From: Hermatobates lingyangjiaoensis
Taxonomy: Eukaryota > Arthropoda > Insecta > Hemiptera > Hermatobatidae
Assembly (NCBI GenBank): GCA_026182355.1
Contig: JAPFBL010000115.1
Coordinates: 497,001-561,000, forward strand
Length of the DNA: 64,000 bases
Direction of reading: 5' to 3'
The position numbers and the translations under genes are program-made. The number at the start of each line of letters is the position of its first letter. The stretch's first letter is position 1. Shown here one piece after another: positions 24,066 to 34,355 of this stretch. The notes beneath the pieces were generated by a model. That model made no database searches, was not told the origin of the DNA, and worked only from the letters and a program-made list of their open reading frames with translations.

Positions 24066-25886
24066 CAATATATTTACCCTGACCAAACTCTGAGAAGAAG
24101 AAAAAGTGTTTGTTAATATTTTGTGGTCAAGAAAACAGTACCGTATATACATTTATATATATATATATAGAAATATAACAGCTGTTGAGATAGTGTTTTG
24201 AATAAGTGTATATGCCAGAGCTGCTTACTTTTATAAATATAAATGAAAATACCAATTCCGTTAGCAGTACTGGATGAAACCTCGTTTTAGATGCTTTCAA
24301 AAGCAGTTTGAAGCATACATTTCAAAGATATCTAAGTCGCTGTATAAATCCGATTAAAATTACTAAAACATCTTGCTTCCATTCCTAATTTCTCAATCAT
24401 GTATGTCAGAGAAATTGCATTTATGGTTATATACTTTAAGTAGGAAGATTTTCCTTAGCAACTGAGGCGTTTATAGCACGTTAAAATGAATAACTTTACT
24501 TATGTGTTTTATATATGATAAACTTTTTTCAATTAGTGTTTTTAACGACCACAATTATAGTTTTAGCTATATTTTGCTGCTCTAGGATTGACGTTTGGTT
24601 CATGTTATTTGGGGATTATTTTAGTTAAGGGCAAAAAACATAATATAATGTACTGTTATTTCTAAATTTTATTTTTCTGGACAAATAAACCTGATATCGT
24701 ACAGATACAGATGGCTTTAAATGTTCTGTAGAGCAAAGTTGAAGAGTAATGCAACTAATCGTGATTTCGTAATGCAATCTACCCGAGGATTTATGGAATA
24801 ATCACCAACGAGTCCACCCAAGATGTAATAAATACCAGCAAGAAGTAATTTTTGAAGAATACAACTCTGATATTGACAACCGATCATTATGCAGTAGCTA
24901 AGAAGTGCGAGGTGAAATATCCAAGTTCCTCACTCTCTGGCAGGGGCAGAAGAAAAACATGTTGATTTTGTGAGGGAGCTTTGATTTCCACCTTTACAAT
25001 CAGCCGCTATTCTTAAAGAGTTTGTAGCTGCATTATTAAGAGAGGCTTTCATATTTCTGCACATGGTTCAGTATATAAGGAAAGTGTTACTGCCTGTTGC
25101 GCATAATTGTTACTTGCAGTTTTCAAGCAATGTGCAACAATGTTGTCTTCTTGTTTTTCAGTAAAGTCACAATTAGGTTTGTACCAGTTGATCCGAGAGG
25201 TAAAACACCTTCTTAGTTACATCTTTGCTTAATCATATATTTGTTTCTCGCAGACTCTCGGTCCATCTCCATCAAAGCTGATTTCAATACTTTCAGTAAA
25301 TACTCCTTTTGCAATTTCAATGAAAAAACTACTATTTTCTAGTAGTCACTTTTAGTAATTTGGTAAATTTATCTTACATTCATCCCTCACAGAAAAAATT
25401 TTGGATTACACTGTTTTTACATCTAGACATATAATCTAGAGCTGAAATTGGTGTTTATTTTAGCAGTGCCCTGCATTAGACACTGTGTGTTATATTATAC
25501 AAAGTACTACTTGTTCCTGTAAGTATTGCCGGTATTACAGAAGGTTTCAATCTCATTTTCTATGAGTAATATAAGTGATAGATTAACCAGTTTTACTACT
25601 TGTTACGAGAACTTGGTGCTTTTTATTCAGTGGCAGCCAATCTTTCATAACGCCTTTTCTTCTCATAGCCGTGTTTGAAACGCAATAAATGTTTTGTATA
25701 CAGTCCATTTTGCTGTCTAGTTGCATGTTGAAGTATTCATGTGATATCGTTCCTTGGAAACCCGTGCCACATAGCAAAGCAGATGATGTTAGGATGCAAT
25801 ATTATAAATGAAAGGAATTGCTTTTATCAGAAGAATTAATAGACTTTTGAGAATGTACATGCAAGTGGCTGGCAATGACCTGTAAG
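24064..25886. other. No recognisable gene
   Basis: AT-rich sequence. A 64-codon minus frame at 25583-25777 shows no family I recognise and its context gives no support. 24700-25100 is slightly GC-richer without a domain. Confidence 0.45.
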
Positions 25887-25898
25887 AAGGATGTTTTA

Positions 25899-26222
25899 GG
25901 TTAGGTTAGGTTGCAGTTGAAGTCCCACAAGGGAACACACTTAGGCCGAGCATTGGCCCTTTGTGATACCACACAATGAAAATTGATTCTACAGTGGGAG
26001 TCCTAAATTTTACCTAACTCAAGTGTATTTAGAGTAGGGATCTTTAACGAGTACCTGACATCGTACAGGCTCGGGGCCGACAGTTTAACGTCCTTCTCCG
26101 AGGGACGACGTGCTCAGATTTATTCACCTCTCGCGTGAATAAATCGAGGGCCAGGTGGGGATCGAACCCCGGTCCTATCAGTTCAGAGGCGAGCACGTAA
26201 CCACTGAGCTAGCCTGACCCCC
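25899..26222 (-). mobile_element. tRNA-derived SINE with 12-bp target duplication
   Basis: Minus-strand head GGCTAGCTCAGTGGTTACG and B box GGTTCGATCCCC, central GAAGGACGTTAAAC, and 3' tail of about three CCTAA units. AAGGATGTTTTA is duplicated at 25887-25898 and 26223-26234. Closely similar to 7153-7471, so the family was recently active. The tail equals the complement of TTAGG repeats. Confidence 0.93.
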
Positions 26223-26234
26223 AAGGATGTTTTA

Positions 26235-27417
26235 ACAAGGAGGTGAAGAGCGAAGAAATAGTGCTTTACCTCCTTTGTAAATACAGAAAAGTGAAAGGAC
26301 ATTACAACTTCTTCTTTGACATCAATAGAGCAGTTTGTTTAATCTGAAATTAGATATTTAACTGAGTCTATTTGTTTGATGTAAATAAATATAAGAGAGA
26401 GTGAGATATGATATCTTCGGAAGGCACCTGGCAACAAAGGTAACAATGTGCAAACTATTTATATAGTTTATAAGTGAGTTTGAATATCAGTTTTTGTAAA
26501 TACTGGTTAAAAAGGAATAAAAGTTTTTCTTATTATTTTAAACATTTTTTATAAACAAAAGAAATTTTATTCCACTGAGATTGTTAGCAGTGCCAGGAAA
26601 ACGCAACTCACATTTATCCTGTGTCTTTTTCTCCCCTAATACATATTACTAACAACAGAAAAATAAGTATTACAACAGAAAAATTTGTTTGTTTAAAAAA
26701 TAATTGACAATATAGGTAAAGGAAAACGATATTTAATGAATCAACATTCTAGTGATACAAATTATAATTAATTATTACAAAGTAGTTCAGTAAATAATTT
26801 AATTTAGAATGTAATGAGTTATTTTTGTTAAATACTAAACCAATAGTCTACATTAATTAAAGCCATAGTCATTAGGTAGAAGAAAAAAAAAACTGTCAAA
26901 TGATCATAGATTAACCCACAAATAAACCTAAATCATTATTATAATTTATTGAGGCAAAGAGAAAGTTTTAAAATGAAAGATTTATTTGAAAAGTTGACTG
27001 TAAATATAAGAGAGAACAAGTCTGGAAGCAACGGAATAGACTTTGGCTTTCCAAATCAAATAAACAAGAATGTTGGAAATTTGGAAAAGAACTTTGGACA
27101 AGCGGTAAGGAATAATAAAAGTTTTTTTTCTTTTAGGCAGCTGAACACTGGCAACTTGAGTGAAAATTAAGATCAAGGACTCAATCAAGTTAGTCTACTA
27201 TATCAATATCAAAGTTATTAATTTGATGTGACCTTCTTTTCACTTTTATTGAGATTGTTCAATTCAGTTTTAACAACAAACAAGTCACTAATTATTAATT
27301 TGTAACTGTAATTCCAGGGCACACTAGTAATTCATTCCAAAATCCTACTGTCAATAACTTAATGTAGGGTAAAAAGCTAATGAAATACTCTTCACATGTA
27401 GAAATTTAATCATATAA
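26235..27417. other. No recognisable gene
   Basis: AT-rich sequence. The overlapping frames at 26949-27170 and 26982-27188 lie on opposite strands and neither shows a domain. The plus-strand one ends near a GCGGTAAGG donor-like site, but that alone does not support an exon. Confidence 0.4.
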
Positions 27418-27595
27418 ACAACGCGTTTCAAACACTTAGTGTTCTATACATGCATATTGACTGAGGTTAGTATGATTAATATTAGAAATAGAAAAAACCG
27501 TCATACCTCGTAAGTTGATATCCGATATCAACTTACGAGGTATGATGGTTTTTTCTATTTCTAATATTAAACTTAGTGTTCTTCTTCAGGCATTA
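27418..27595 (-). repeat. Family I ribozyme arm split by an insertion
   Basis: Minus strand: CCUGAAGAAGAACACUAAG (27571-27593) and, after the insertion, GUGUUUGAAACGCGUUG (about 27419-27438). Joined, they would give CUGAAGA, extra A, GAACAC-UAA-GUGUU stem II, GAA, ACGCGU palindrome, U. The insertion sits in the stem II loop. Confidence 0.7.
27446..27570. mobile_element. 125-bp insertion carrying a 91-nt palindrome
   Basis: ACTTAGTGTTCT occurs at 27434-27445 and again at 27571-27582, as expected for a target-site duplication. Within the insert, 27478-27568 is a near-perfect palindrome with 45-nt arms, one visible mismatch, and no real loop (centre TTGATATCCGATATCAA). It could be a small MITE or a replication-generated palindrome. 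Confidence 0.75.
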
Positions 27596-27599
27596 ACTA

Positions 27600-28510
27600 A
27601 GAAATACAATGTTATCAGAGGGTTATCTATACTACCAAATAGGTATGGTACAAAATATAAATGAAATGAAATAAAATAAGGAAAAGAATACGAACCTAAG
27701 GGTGAGTGTCTGTGGTACCACAGACACTCAGTATTGCTTCTTGTTTTCTCTATCATCTTTCCTAAGATGTTCTTGTATAGTGTGTTGTCCTATATCACAA
27801 ATTTATTTAATTACAATTATAATTATAATTATATATTTATAATTATTAACAATATGAATCTACTTTTACCTCAGAAAACATCAAAATGTGCATTTTTGTT
27901 GAAAACAAGAAAGTGAAATTTTAATCTCAATGCAATCTTTTCATACCTCTATATAAAATATAGAGGTGAATGAAAAAAACAGCCAAACTAATTATTATTA
28001 TTTTTTGTTTTCTTACTAGGTAAATTGCTGGGCAACTTTATTACTAGTTATAATAAATAGTAAAAAAGTTCCTTGTGGCCATTGAAAATGAAGTGAACTG
28101 ACATTATTCTCACTATGCTAGACTCCTTAGTGGGTTTGTTCACCTTCGGACTGTGCACACGACAGATCTGTTAACCTTCGTCAACTCCAAACATAAACAC
28201 AAAATAGAGAGAAAAAGGTTAAACCTTTCAAATAATGTTTAACTTTTACTGTCCTGAAATTCCCCATAATAATATTGTCTAGGTGTATTTTTCAAAGCTA
28301 AACAACATATCCTTTCAATTATTTATGTTTTATATGTGCTATTTAGAAACTTATTTAATTGAGTTCATGATATTATAATGTAAAACTAAATATTTTGCGA
28401 TATCTAAAAATATTTAATTATACTATTTCTTTAAATTGGTACCTAAATTATGGAACGAAGAAATTTTAGTGATCTTTTCAATTTCATAATAACGTGAGGA
28501 TTTGCTGCCG
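27600..28510. other. No recognisable gene
   Basis: AT-rich sequence with short inverted pairs (GTGTCTGTGGTACCACAGAC near 27706 and ACCTCTATATAAAATATAGA near 27946). No gene seen. Confidence 0.5.
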
Positions 28511-28528
28511 TCATTCACAAATATATAT

Positions 28529-28562
<34 letters not shown>

Positions 28563-28626
28563 GATTTCACATAACCACGTGAGATAACAATCAATGATTA
28601 AACCACAATATGAAATGGGAAAACAA

Positions 28627-28669
28627 GACTAAGATCTTTCAACTGTAACAAGCGGTCTTCGTCAGAGTC
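28627..28669 (-). ncRNA. Family A hammerhead-like motif, one stem II mismatch
   Basis: GACU, CUGACGA, A, GACCG-CUUGUUA-CAGUU, GAA, AGAUCU, U, AGUC. The core is intact. One C-A mismatch in stem II (CAGUU instead of CGGUU) distinguishes it from its partner at 29054. Confidence 0.65.
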
Positions 28670-29053
28670 AAAAACCCAACTGAACACTAGATGCAGAAAA
28701 CATCTGGTGAGTAGTTGAGAAGATTTATTACCTATGAAAAATCAATGTTGTTAAGAAATATTATTGAATCGTCTCTAATTAAATTTAATAGATCTAATAT
28801 TATAAACATTAGTAACGGTCTCTTCAAACTTGATACTTTCGTCACGAGGGCAATAGCCTCTTCAAAGAGGGTTGACAGTTAGCGGATAGTTTTTTTACTT
28901 TTTCTTACTGTACTCCTTTTTTTTCTTCAAACATCCCTTTCTGGACATTAGTCCTTTCCTGTGCTTTCACCCTTTTAAAATACCACTCTTCCCTCCCACT
29001 CTTCTCAACTCCTCACCAGATGTTTTCTGCATCTAGTGTTCAGTTGGGTTTTT

Positions 29054-29096
29054 GACTCTGACGAAGACCGCTTGTTACGGTTGAAAGATCTTAGTC
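29054..29096 (+). ncRNA. Family A hammerhead ribozyme-like motif, intact
   Basis: Perfect family consensus: GACU/AGUC inner stem I, CUGACGA, extra A, GACCG/CGGUU stem II (one G-U) with CUUGUUA loop, GAA, palindromic AGAUCU, U at the cleavage position. Upstream UGGG and downstream CCCA can extend stem I beyond a U-rich internal loop. Confidence 0.78.
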
Positions 29097-29127
29097 TTGT
29101 TTTCCCATTTCTTATTGTTGTTTGATC

Positions 29128-29182
<55 letters not shown>

Positions 29183-29245
29183 ATTTCACATAACCACGTG
29201 AAATAACAATCAATGATTAAACCACAATATGAAATGGGAAAACAA

Positions 29246-29288
29246 GACTAAGATCTTTCAACTGTAACAAGCGGTCTTCGTCAGAGTC
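29246..29288 (-). ncRNA. Family A hammerhead-like motif
   Basis: CUGACGA core and AGAUCU stem III intact. Stem II carries the same CAGUU variant as 28627-28669, which suggests recent exchange or shared ancestry of the two left arms. Confidence 0.65.
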
Positions 29289-29327
29289 AAAAACCCAACT
29301 GAAACCCAAACGTCAGTTGGGTTTTTT

Positions 29328-29370
29328 GACTCTGATGAAGATCGCTTGTTACGGTTGAAAGATCTTAGTC
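29328..29370 (+). ncRNA. Family A hammerhead-like motif, CUGAUGA variant
   Basis: The variable seventh position is U (CUGAUGA, the commonest natural core) and stem II starts GAUCG instead of GACCG, one mismatch against CGGUU. GAA, AGAUCU, U and AGUC are intact. Confidence 0.7.
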
Positions 29371-29403
29371 TTGTTTTCCCATTTCATATTATGGTTTGAT
29401 CAT

Positions 29404-29456
<53 letters not shown>

Positions 29457-29539
29457 CCATGATAAACGAAAAACGGTCCGGCAGGACAAATAACAATTAA
29501 AATAAGCAGTGACACATAAACAGAAACACAACAAAGACT

Positions 29540-29590
29540 CACTTTTCAATATTTCGACCGTAATGGCGGTCGTCCTCAGGAGAAGAAGTG
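29540..29590 (-). ncRNA. Family D hammerhead-like motif (PLE-2 downstream pLTR)
   Basis: Order: CACUUCUUCUC, CUGAGGA, extra C, GACCG-CCAUUA-CGGUC (perfect stem II), GAA, AUAU, U, GAAAAGUG. Stem I forms by UUC/GAA-type and CACUU/AAGUG pairing with an internal mismatch. AUAU is self-complementary. Confidence 0.68.
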
Positions 29591-29827
29591 AATTGACGGA
29601 GGGACGACAGTCAACTGAAGAACTCACTGGGTGAGGGCTAAAGCAGTGCTACCGCAAAGGAGACAAATAAAAAAGGAACTAGGAAGTCGAGAGCAAAAAA
29701 AAAAAATGTTTTTGAAAGGTAGAAAAAGGTTAAGAAAAGAAAAAATAAAGAAAATATATAGAACAATTAAAAAAATAAAAAAATAATAAAAAAAAAAAAA
29801 TTAAAAAATAAATAAATAAATAAATAA

Positions 29828-31411
29828 CTAACGATTTAAATTCAAGCCCGGTTTCGAGCGTGCCCCTAGGAGCCAAATGTGGGCTTCCTCAGAAGCTTTT
29901 AAAGTAACTTGTCTGTTATCACTGGGGACTTGTTTAAGAACTTGGACTGTGAAACAATCATTGAAACTGAGATGGTGGGAATTAGCGTGAGTGGCGACAG
30001 GGAGACTGCTGCGTTTACCAACCGAAAGCCTGTGATTATTCATCCGAAGGTTCAGCATCGTAGATGCTAAACCAACGTAAAAAGCATCACATTGGGTGCA
30101 TTTCAAGAGGTAAACGCAGTCAGTGGAGATACAGGAGGAAGGACTGTGAATAGGGTAAGAATTAAGATTAGTTAGAGACTCAAATGAAGACCCAGAATCA
30201 ACAATGGGACAGGTAAGACATCTCCGACGTCCACAACGTTGTAGGCCACCGCTGCTTTGGGGATTCTGAATAAGTTTGCCGGCCCGGTGGGAAAAAATAT
30301 TTGAGAGATTGGGGGCTCTTCTAAAGGAAATGCGGGGCAACTGGTTAAAAACTGAAACGGTAGAGGGGGAAGAGGAAAGGATAGGGTAAAGTTCTTTAAT
30401 AAATTTTCTTAATTTATGGACACCAGGGAAATAATTTGTAAGAAGCGAAGCAGTAGTAGTGGGGTCTCTTCTGTTATTAGTGGAAAAGTTGACATTGGCA
30501 GGGATGATTCGGCTATTGATTAAATTGGGGGGATAACCACGCTGAGTGAATTTGCATTTAAGTTTTTGAAGATTGGTTTCCCGATCTTGGATATTATTAC
30601 AGAGGCGATGAAGACGGATTGAAAGAGACCGCGGGATAGATTTTTTAATATGAGGAGGATGACAACTTTTGTAATGGAGGTAGTTTTGGGCGTTGGTGGG
30701 CTTAACGTGAACAGACGTCGTGAAGGTCCCACTGTTAAGAGTGATGTCAACATCTAAGAAAGTTATGTTGTAGGGGGAGGAATGGTGTGTGAAAGAGATA
30801 GAGGTGGAGAAAGCTTCGAAGGAAGTGATGAAAGAATCCAAAAGATGTTGGCCGTGCTGCCAAACAAGGAAGATGTCATCAATAAATCTAACATAGAATA
30901 GTGGAGAAAGAGGGCAAGAAGCAAGGAACATTTGTTCCAGCTTCGCCATAAATAAATTGGCAAAAGAAGGAGCCATCCTCGTCCCCATGGCGGTACCTCT
31001 GGTTTGAAGATAAAACTTACCTTCGAATTGAAAGTAATTATGCCCCAAAACAAAGTCAGCCAGTTTGACAAGGAAATCGGTAGAGGGAGAATGAGGTAGG
31101 GGTCTGTGATAAAGAAAATAGCGTAAAGCCTCCAAACCCTCATCATGGTCAATGACAGTGTATAACGACTTCACATCCATCGTGACCATGACAAGGGGGA
31201 AGTCAAGCGTCTCAGGAATGGAGAGGTTTTTCAGTAAATCAAGGAAATGAAAGGAGTCTCTGCAGTAAGAAGGCTGCATTCTTACAATAGGCTGCAAGAA
31301 GGCATCAACGAACGCAGAAACCCTTTCCGTGAGAGAACCATATATATATATATATATAATATTAAAACAATTATGAAAAAGGCATATTGTTATAAGGAGA
31401 AACAATAACAA
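29828..31411 (-). CDS. PLE-2 reverse transcriptase with C-terminal GIY-YIG endonuclease (5'-truncated)
   Basis: A 527-codon uninterrupted frame. Residues 1-24 (through IYIYIY) come from the upstream arm and TA tract and are not native. The PLE part starts at GSLTERVSAFVDAF (25). RT motif A is MDVKSLYT (D79), motif B GTAMGTRMAPSFANLFM (139-155), motif C RFIDDIFL (D178, D179), then FLDVDI (218-223) and the thumb around YKSCHPPHIKKS. After a linker with CRRRRC-like basic/cysteine sequence (393-401) comes the endonuclease: DCVYLLKCTQC (GIY-type, 431-441), FYVGLAS (YIG-type, 444-450), R456, and SEEAHIWLLGARSKPGLN with the catalytic glutamate (508/509) and terminal asparagine. All catalytic residues appear present. 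Only the N-terminal third of the RT is missing, so it should be unable to copy RNA alone. Shorter overlapping frames are shadows. Confidence 0.92.
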   Translation of the reverse strand: MLLFLLITICLFHNCFNIIYIYIYGSLTERVSAFVDAFLQPIVRMQPSYCRDSFHFLDLLKNLSIPETLDFPLVMVTMDVKSLYTVIDHDEGLEALRYFLYHRPLPHSPSTDFLVKLADFVLGHNYFQFEGKFYLQTRGTAMGTRMAPSFANLFMAKLEQMFLASCPLSPLFYVRFIDDIFLVWQHGQHLLDSFITSFEAFSTSISFTHHSSPYNITFLDVDITLNSGTFTTSVHVKPTNAQNYLHYKSCHPPHIKKSIPRSLSIRLHRLCNNIQDRETNLQKLKCKFTQRGYPPNLINSRIIPANVNFSTNNRRDPTTTASLLTNYFPGVHKLRKFIKELYPILSSSPSTVSVFNQLPRISFRRAPNLSNIFSHRAGKLIQNPQSSGGLQRCGRRRCLTCPIVDSGSSFESLTNLNSYPIHSPSSCISTDCVYLLKCTQCDAFYVGLASTMLNLRMNNHRLSVGKRSSLPVATHANSHHLSFNDCFTVQVLKQVPSDNRQVTLKASEEAHIWLLGARSKPGLNLNR

Positions 31412-31415
31412 AACT

Positions 31416-31457
31416 CACTTCAATATTTCAATCACATCGTCATCAGGAGGAGAAAAG
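31416..31457 (-). ncRNA. Family D hammerhead-like motif (PLE-2 upstream pLTR)
   Basis: CUGAUGA, extra C, GAU-GUG-AUU short stem II, GAA, AUAU, U, GAAGUG. Core residues are intact. Stem I pairing is imperfect. Diverged from 29540-29590, so the two ends of PLE-2 are not identical copies. Confidence 0.6.
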
Positions 31458-31667
31458 CTCAGTTCACCTGGCAACAGTAACTCGCAGTTTTTTTTTATTT
31501 TAATTATATATCCCCAAACATTAAAAATCTACAAACATCACAAACATTGTTTTGTGAATTTTTCTTGTTCAAATCAAACTTTTGAAGTCAACGTTTTTCG
31601 TTTAAAATCTTTTTCATATTATCACAATTCAAAAATGAGATAAAATATTTTTTATACGACGATATTT

Positions 31668-31924
31668 GAGCCGTTTATTTTGAAAGTGGCCTAATTCCAT
31701 TTTCCAAAAAAATTTAGCTAGCTATTTAAATAATTACATTTTTACGTTATCTTTACCTTTTGCAGCAAATTGTACAAAATTTATTTAAAATTACTAAGAA
31801 TTTTTATAACAAAAATTAGTTGATAAATAAAATGACAATATTTTTAAATTTTGTAAAACGCAAACCCTTAAATATCTCGATTTTAATATAAATGGAATTA
31901 GGCCACTTTCAAAATAAGCGGCTC
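31668..31924. repeat. MITE-like element with 33-bp inverted ends
   Basis: GAGCCGTTTATTTTGAAAGT... (31668-31700) pairs with 31892-31924 with one mismatch. The 191-bp centre is AT-rich and non-coding. I cannot define a target duplication, so the exact ends and family are open. Confidence 0.7.
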
Positions 31925-33361
31925 ATTTGTAAAAAGTGAATACTGTTTTTTTTTTACATATGCATATAAAAATCATTCTTATTTTGTTTCATTTTATGTC
32001 AGCTACCGTAAAAAAATCTATGCAAGCGAGACTATAATGAGTTAAGGGGAAGCAAACCTACTTTTGTAGCCATTGGAAACGACCTTACTGAATAAGACAA
32101 TGAACACCCATTTGTTTTTATTGTTGTTGACACTATCGTAGCATAATGATGTTGTATTTGAATCGTCCGTTGTACCCATCTATGTTATTTATTTTCATTA
32201 CAGAGAAATTATCTTGAATGAGAGACTTAATATATACGAAGTTTCAGTAAACAAAAATAACATTAGTACCCTTAAAATATGTAGCTTATTAATTAGTTTA
32301 ACCTTAATTGGACAATAAATCGAATAATTCACTGAAGAATGTATGATCAATCTAACAATTTATTTTAAGGGTAAATAAGTGAATTATGCTAATGTTGATC
32401 AAAACTACATTATTATATCATATTTTCTGTACATTTTTCTTTTGTATTTTATAAAGTATATTAATTTTACATTATAAGTCGTTACAAATTTAATTTTTTT
32501 GATATTTGTTTTAATATAAACTAGCGTAAATGTTTGTGGTTAAGTAAAATTAATCTAGAACTTTTTTTGGATAAATGGATAGTTTACAGATTAAACGGTG
32601 ATTACAAAATGAAAATAGAAAATGGAATACTGAAAAAAAAATCAGCTTTTTCAAACGTAATGAAACATTTTAATTAACTTCTACTGGTTAATATCAAGGT
32701 AATTAAAGAAATAATGCATACTGAGTTTAGCGATCCTATTTTAATGAAATACATCCATTTTTATTGATCTTTGGTTGTTTTTATGACAAATTTCACAATG
32801 AGATATGAAATACGAATGATTGTCAGAACGGCACTAACGAATTCCAAATAAACAAAGTTTATTTGTCCAAGTTTTCCATAGTAAATTGTTGAAATTAATC
32901 ACCAATTGATGTGACTCTGATAATGACAAGCAACTTGGTTGAAAGCTCTCAGTCAAACTATTTGAATTTTTACTGTCTTTTAGATATATGTGTTTATATA
33001 TAGTTTGTTTATAATTATATATATTTTATACAAAGATATATTGTTAAACAAATGAAGTTTTTATTTGCACTATGGGTTGCTATAATATGGCGTACTAGAT
33101 TTTGTATTACACATTGTGTTGTGTGTGGCGTGAGAAACAGAAGCTGTGAAACACTGCCGTAAAAAGCAAATAGTTTGAGTCGTTCCAGGCGGTCCGACCA
33201 TTTATTCTAGCTCTTTACTACTCTTTCTAAATACCTGTTCTTAATCCTTTGACCCTAATCTTATACCTTCATTTTTTCTAATACATTTTTGTTTATGACT
33301 TCATTTTTGCTATATTACGTGAAAGCATAAGGGAAATCTAAGTCATGTGTTCATTTTATAA
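31925..33361. other. No recognisable gene
   Basis: AT-rich sequence with no domain or named repeat. GC is slightly higher at 33110-33260 without further signal. Confidence 0.45.
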
Positions 33362-33499
33362 TTAAGAATGTGTTCATTCTATAATTAAGAATGTGTTAAT
33401 TCTATAATTAAGAATGTGTTTATTCTATAATTAAGAATGTGTTCATTCTATAATTAAGAATGTGTTCATTTTATAATTAAGAATGTATTCATTTTATAT

Positions 33500-34355
33500 C
33501 AGGGGTGGCGAACACGCGGCTCTCGAGCCGCATGCGGCTCCGGGCCAAAGTGAATGCGGCTCTTTGCCTCTTATCATTATTTTGTATACTGTGGCTCTTT
33601 GCCAAGTTTAGATTTTGTTTTAGATACATCGTCTTTCGATACTCATTTCTATGTCACAAGTTAGTGGAAAGGGAAACCTCTCTCAAGGTGTAAGTTCTGA
33701 GTACCTTCTACCAAAAAAGAAGAGATTTTTACAAGTCTTTTATAAATGGCAAGATTTAGTTGTTACAGTAATAATGGCATATGCTAATCAGCTGTACATT
33801 TCTCATCGACCCGTTTAATGGTCACACCGACTGCCTGAAAACCCCACTTGTTACTGATGAGGCAGCGAGTGAAGTAGAAATCATTGAGCTACGCGAGGAC
33901 GATAGACTGAAATCTCTTTTGAAGGAAGGCCATGTTACGTTTTGGAGAGCTGTGCCAACTGAAAAATACCCGTGTCTAAAAAGAGCCGCTCTCAAGCTGC
34001 TGTCTATGGTTCTCGTCAACATACGTCTGTGAAAAGCTGTTTTCTAGTTTGAAACACGTAAAATCAAAGCACCAGTCCATTCTGACTGACACTCATGTAA
34101 AGGAACTGCTCCGAGTGGCTACAACTGAATACAAACCTGATTTGCAGAAGATTACTGAAAACAAAAATGCCAGAAATCCCATTGAGATTATCATCCCATC
34201 ACACCAACAAGGTAACAAAGAACACCTGACTGAGCATGTTATATTATGTGTTTAATATATTATTGTTAAAATTATATAATTTTCTGTGGTGTGGCTCTCT
34301 GACTCTCACAGTTTAAAATCTTGGCTCTTTTTGTCGAACTTGTTCGCCACCCCTG
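33500..34355 (+). mobile_element. hAT transposon, internally deleted
   Basis: Terminal inverted repeats CAGGGGTGGCGAAC and GTTCGCCACCCCTG. Eight-base target duplication TTTTATAT / TTCTATAT (one mismatch), as expected for hAT. Only the 3' part of the transposase remains, so the element is non-autonomous. Confidence 0.9.
33781..34254 (+). pseudogene. hAT transposase C-terminal fragment (GTF2IRD2-like/Charlie group)
   Basis: Frame 1 gives EVEIIELREDDRLKSLL...EKYPCLKRAALKLLSM. After a one-base shift near 34008 the next frame gives STYVCEKLFSSLKHVKSKHQ and LTDTHVKELLRVATTEYKPD. This is the hAT dimerisation region (C-terminal, with the CEKLFS-type motif). The N-terminal BED zinc finger and catalytic residues are gone. 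The frame shift marks it as dead. Confidence 0.85.

Larger units (their letters stand above)
28561..29128. repeat. Family A fold-back with long spacer
   Basis: Left arm 28561-28700, right arm about 28985-29128, each with a hammerhead-like core and flanked by (TA)n. The spacer contains CCCTTTCTGGACATTAGTCC and TTCACCCTTTTAAAATACC, which recur next to the family A arms at 37680 and 52270. This is therefore likely the residual 3' body of the parent PLE. Confidence 0.85.
29178..29403. repeat. Family A fold-back, short spacer
   Basis: Two inverted arms separated by only about 20 bp around AAACCCAAACGTCAGTTGG, lying between (TA)n tracts at about 29130-29177 and 29405-29456. It follows the preceding family A fold-back, giving four arms in a row. 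Confidence 0.88.
29456..31490 (-). mobile_element. Penelope-like element PLE-2, 5'-truncated, between pLTR-like ends
   Basis: Minus orientation. Downstream of the ORF lies an A/T-rich segment (29640-29827), then a family D arm with a hammerhead-like core (29540-29590). Upstream, the coding region is cut at a short (TA)n (31341-31360) beyond which a second, diverged family D arm lies in the same orientation (core 31416-31457). Direct-orientation pLTRs around an RT-EN body fit PLE structure. The left boundary is the (TA)n at 29405-29456. Confidence 0.8.

Noticed and set aside
25898..25914. Interstitial telomere repeat
   Set aside because: Only about three TTAGG units, and they form the tail of a SINE with its own target duplication.
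27478..27568. Hairpin as a microRNA precursor
   Set aside because: The arms are almost perfectly complementary with no loop and lie inside a fresh insertion, unlike typical microRNA hairpins.
29400..29627. 75-codon minus frame ending in IYIYIY
   Set aside because: It is the family D arm read through its ribozyme and TA tract.
30520..31152. Two minus-strand frames of 77 and 129 codons inside PLE-2
   Set aside because: They are out-of-frame shadows of the RT-endonuclease reading frame.
33822..34022. 66-codon minus frame and the 33505-33693 plus frame
   Set aside because: The first is antisense to the hAT transposase remnant. The second covers the hAT terminal repeat and shows no domain.
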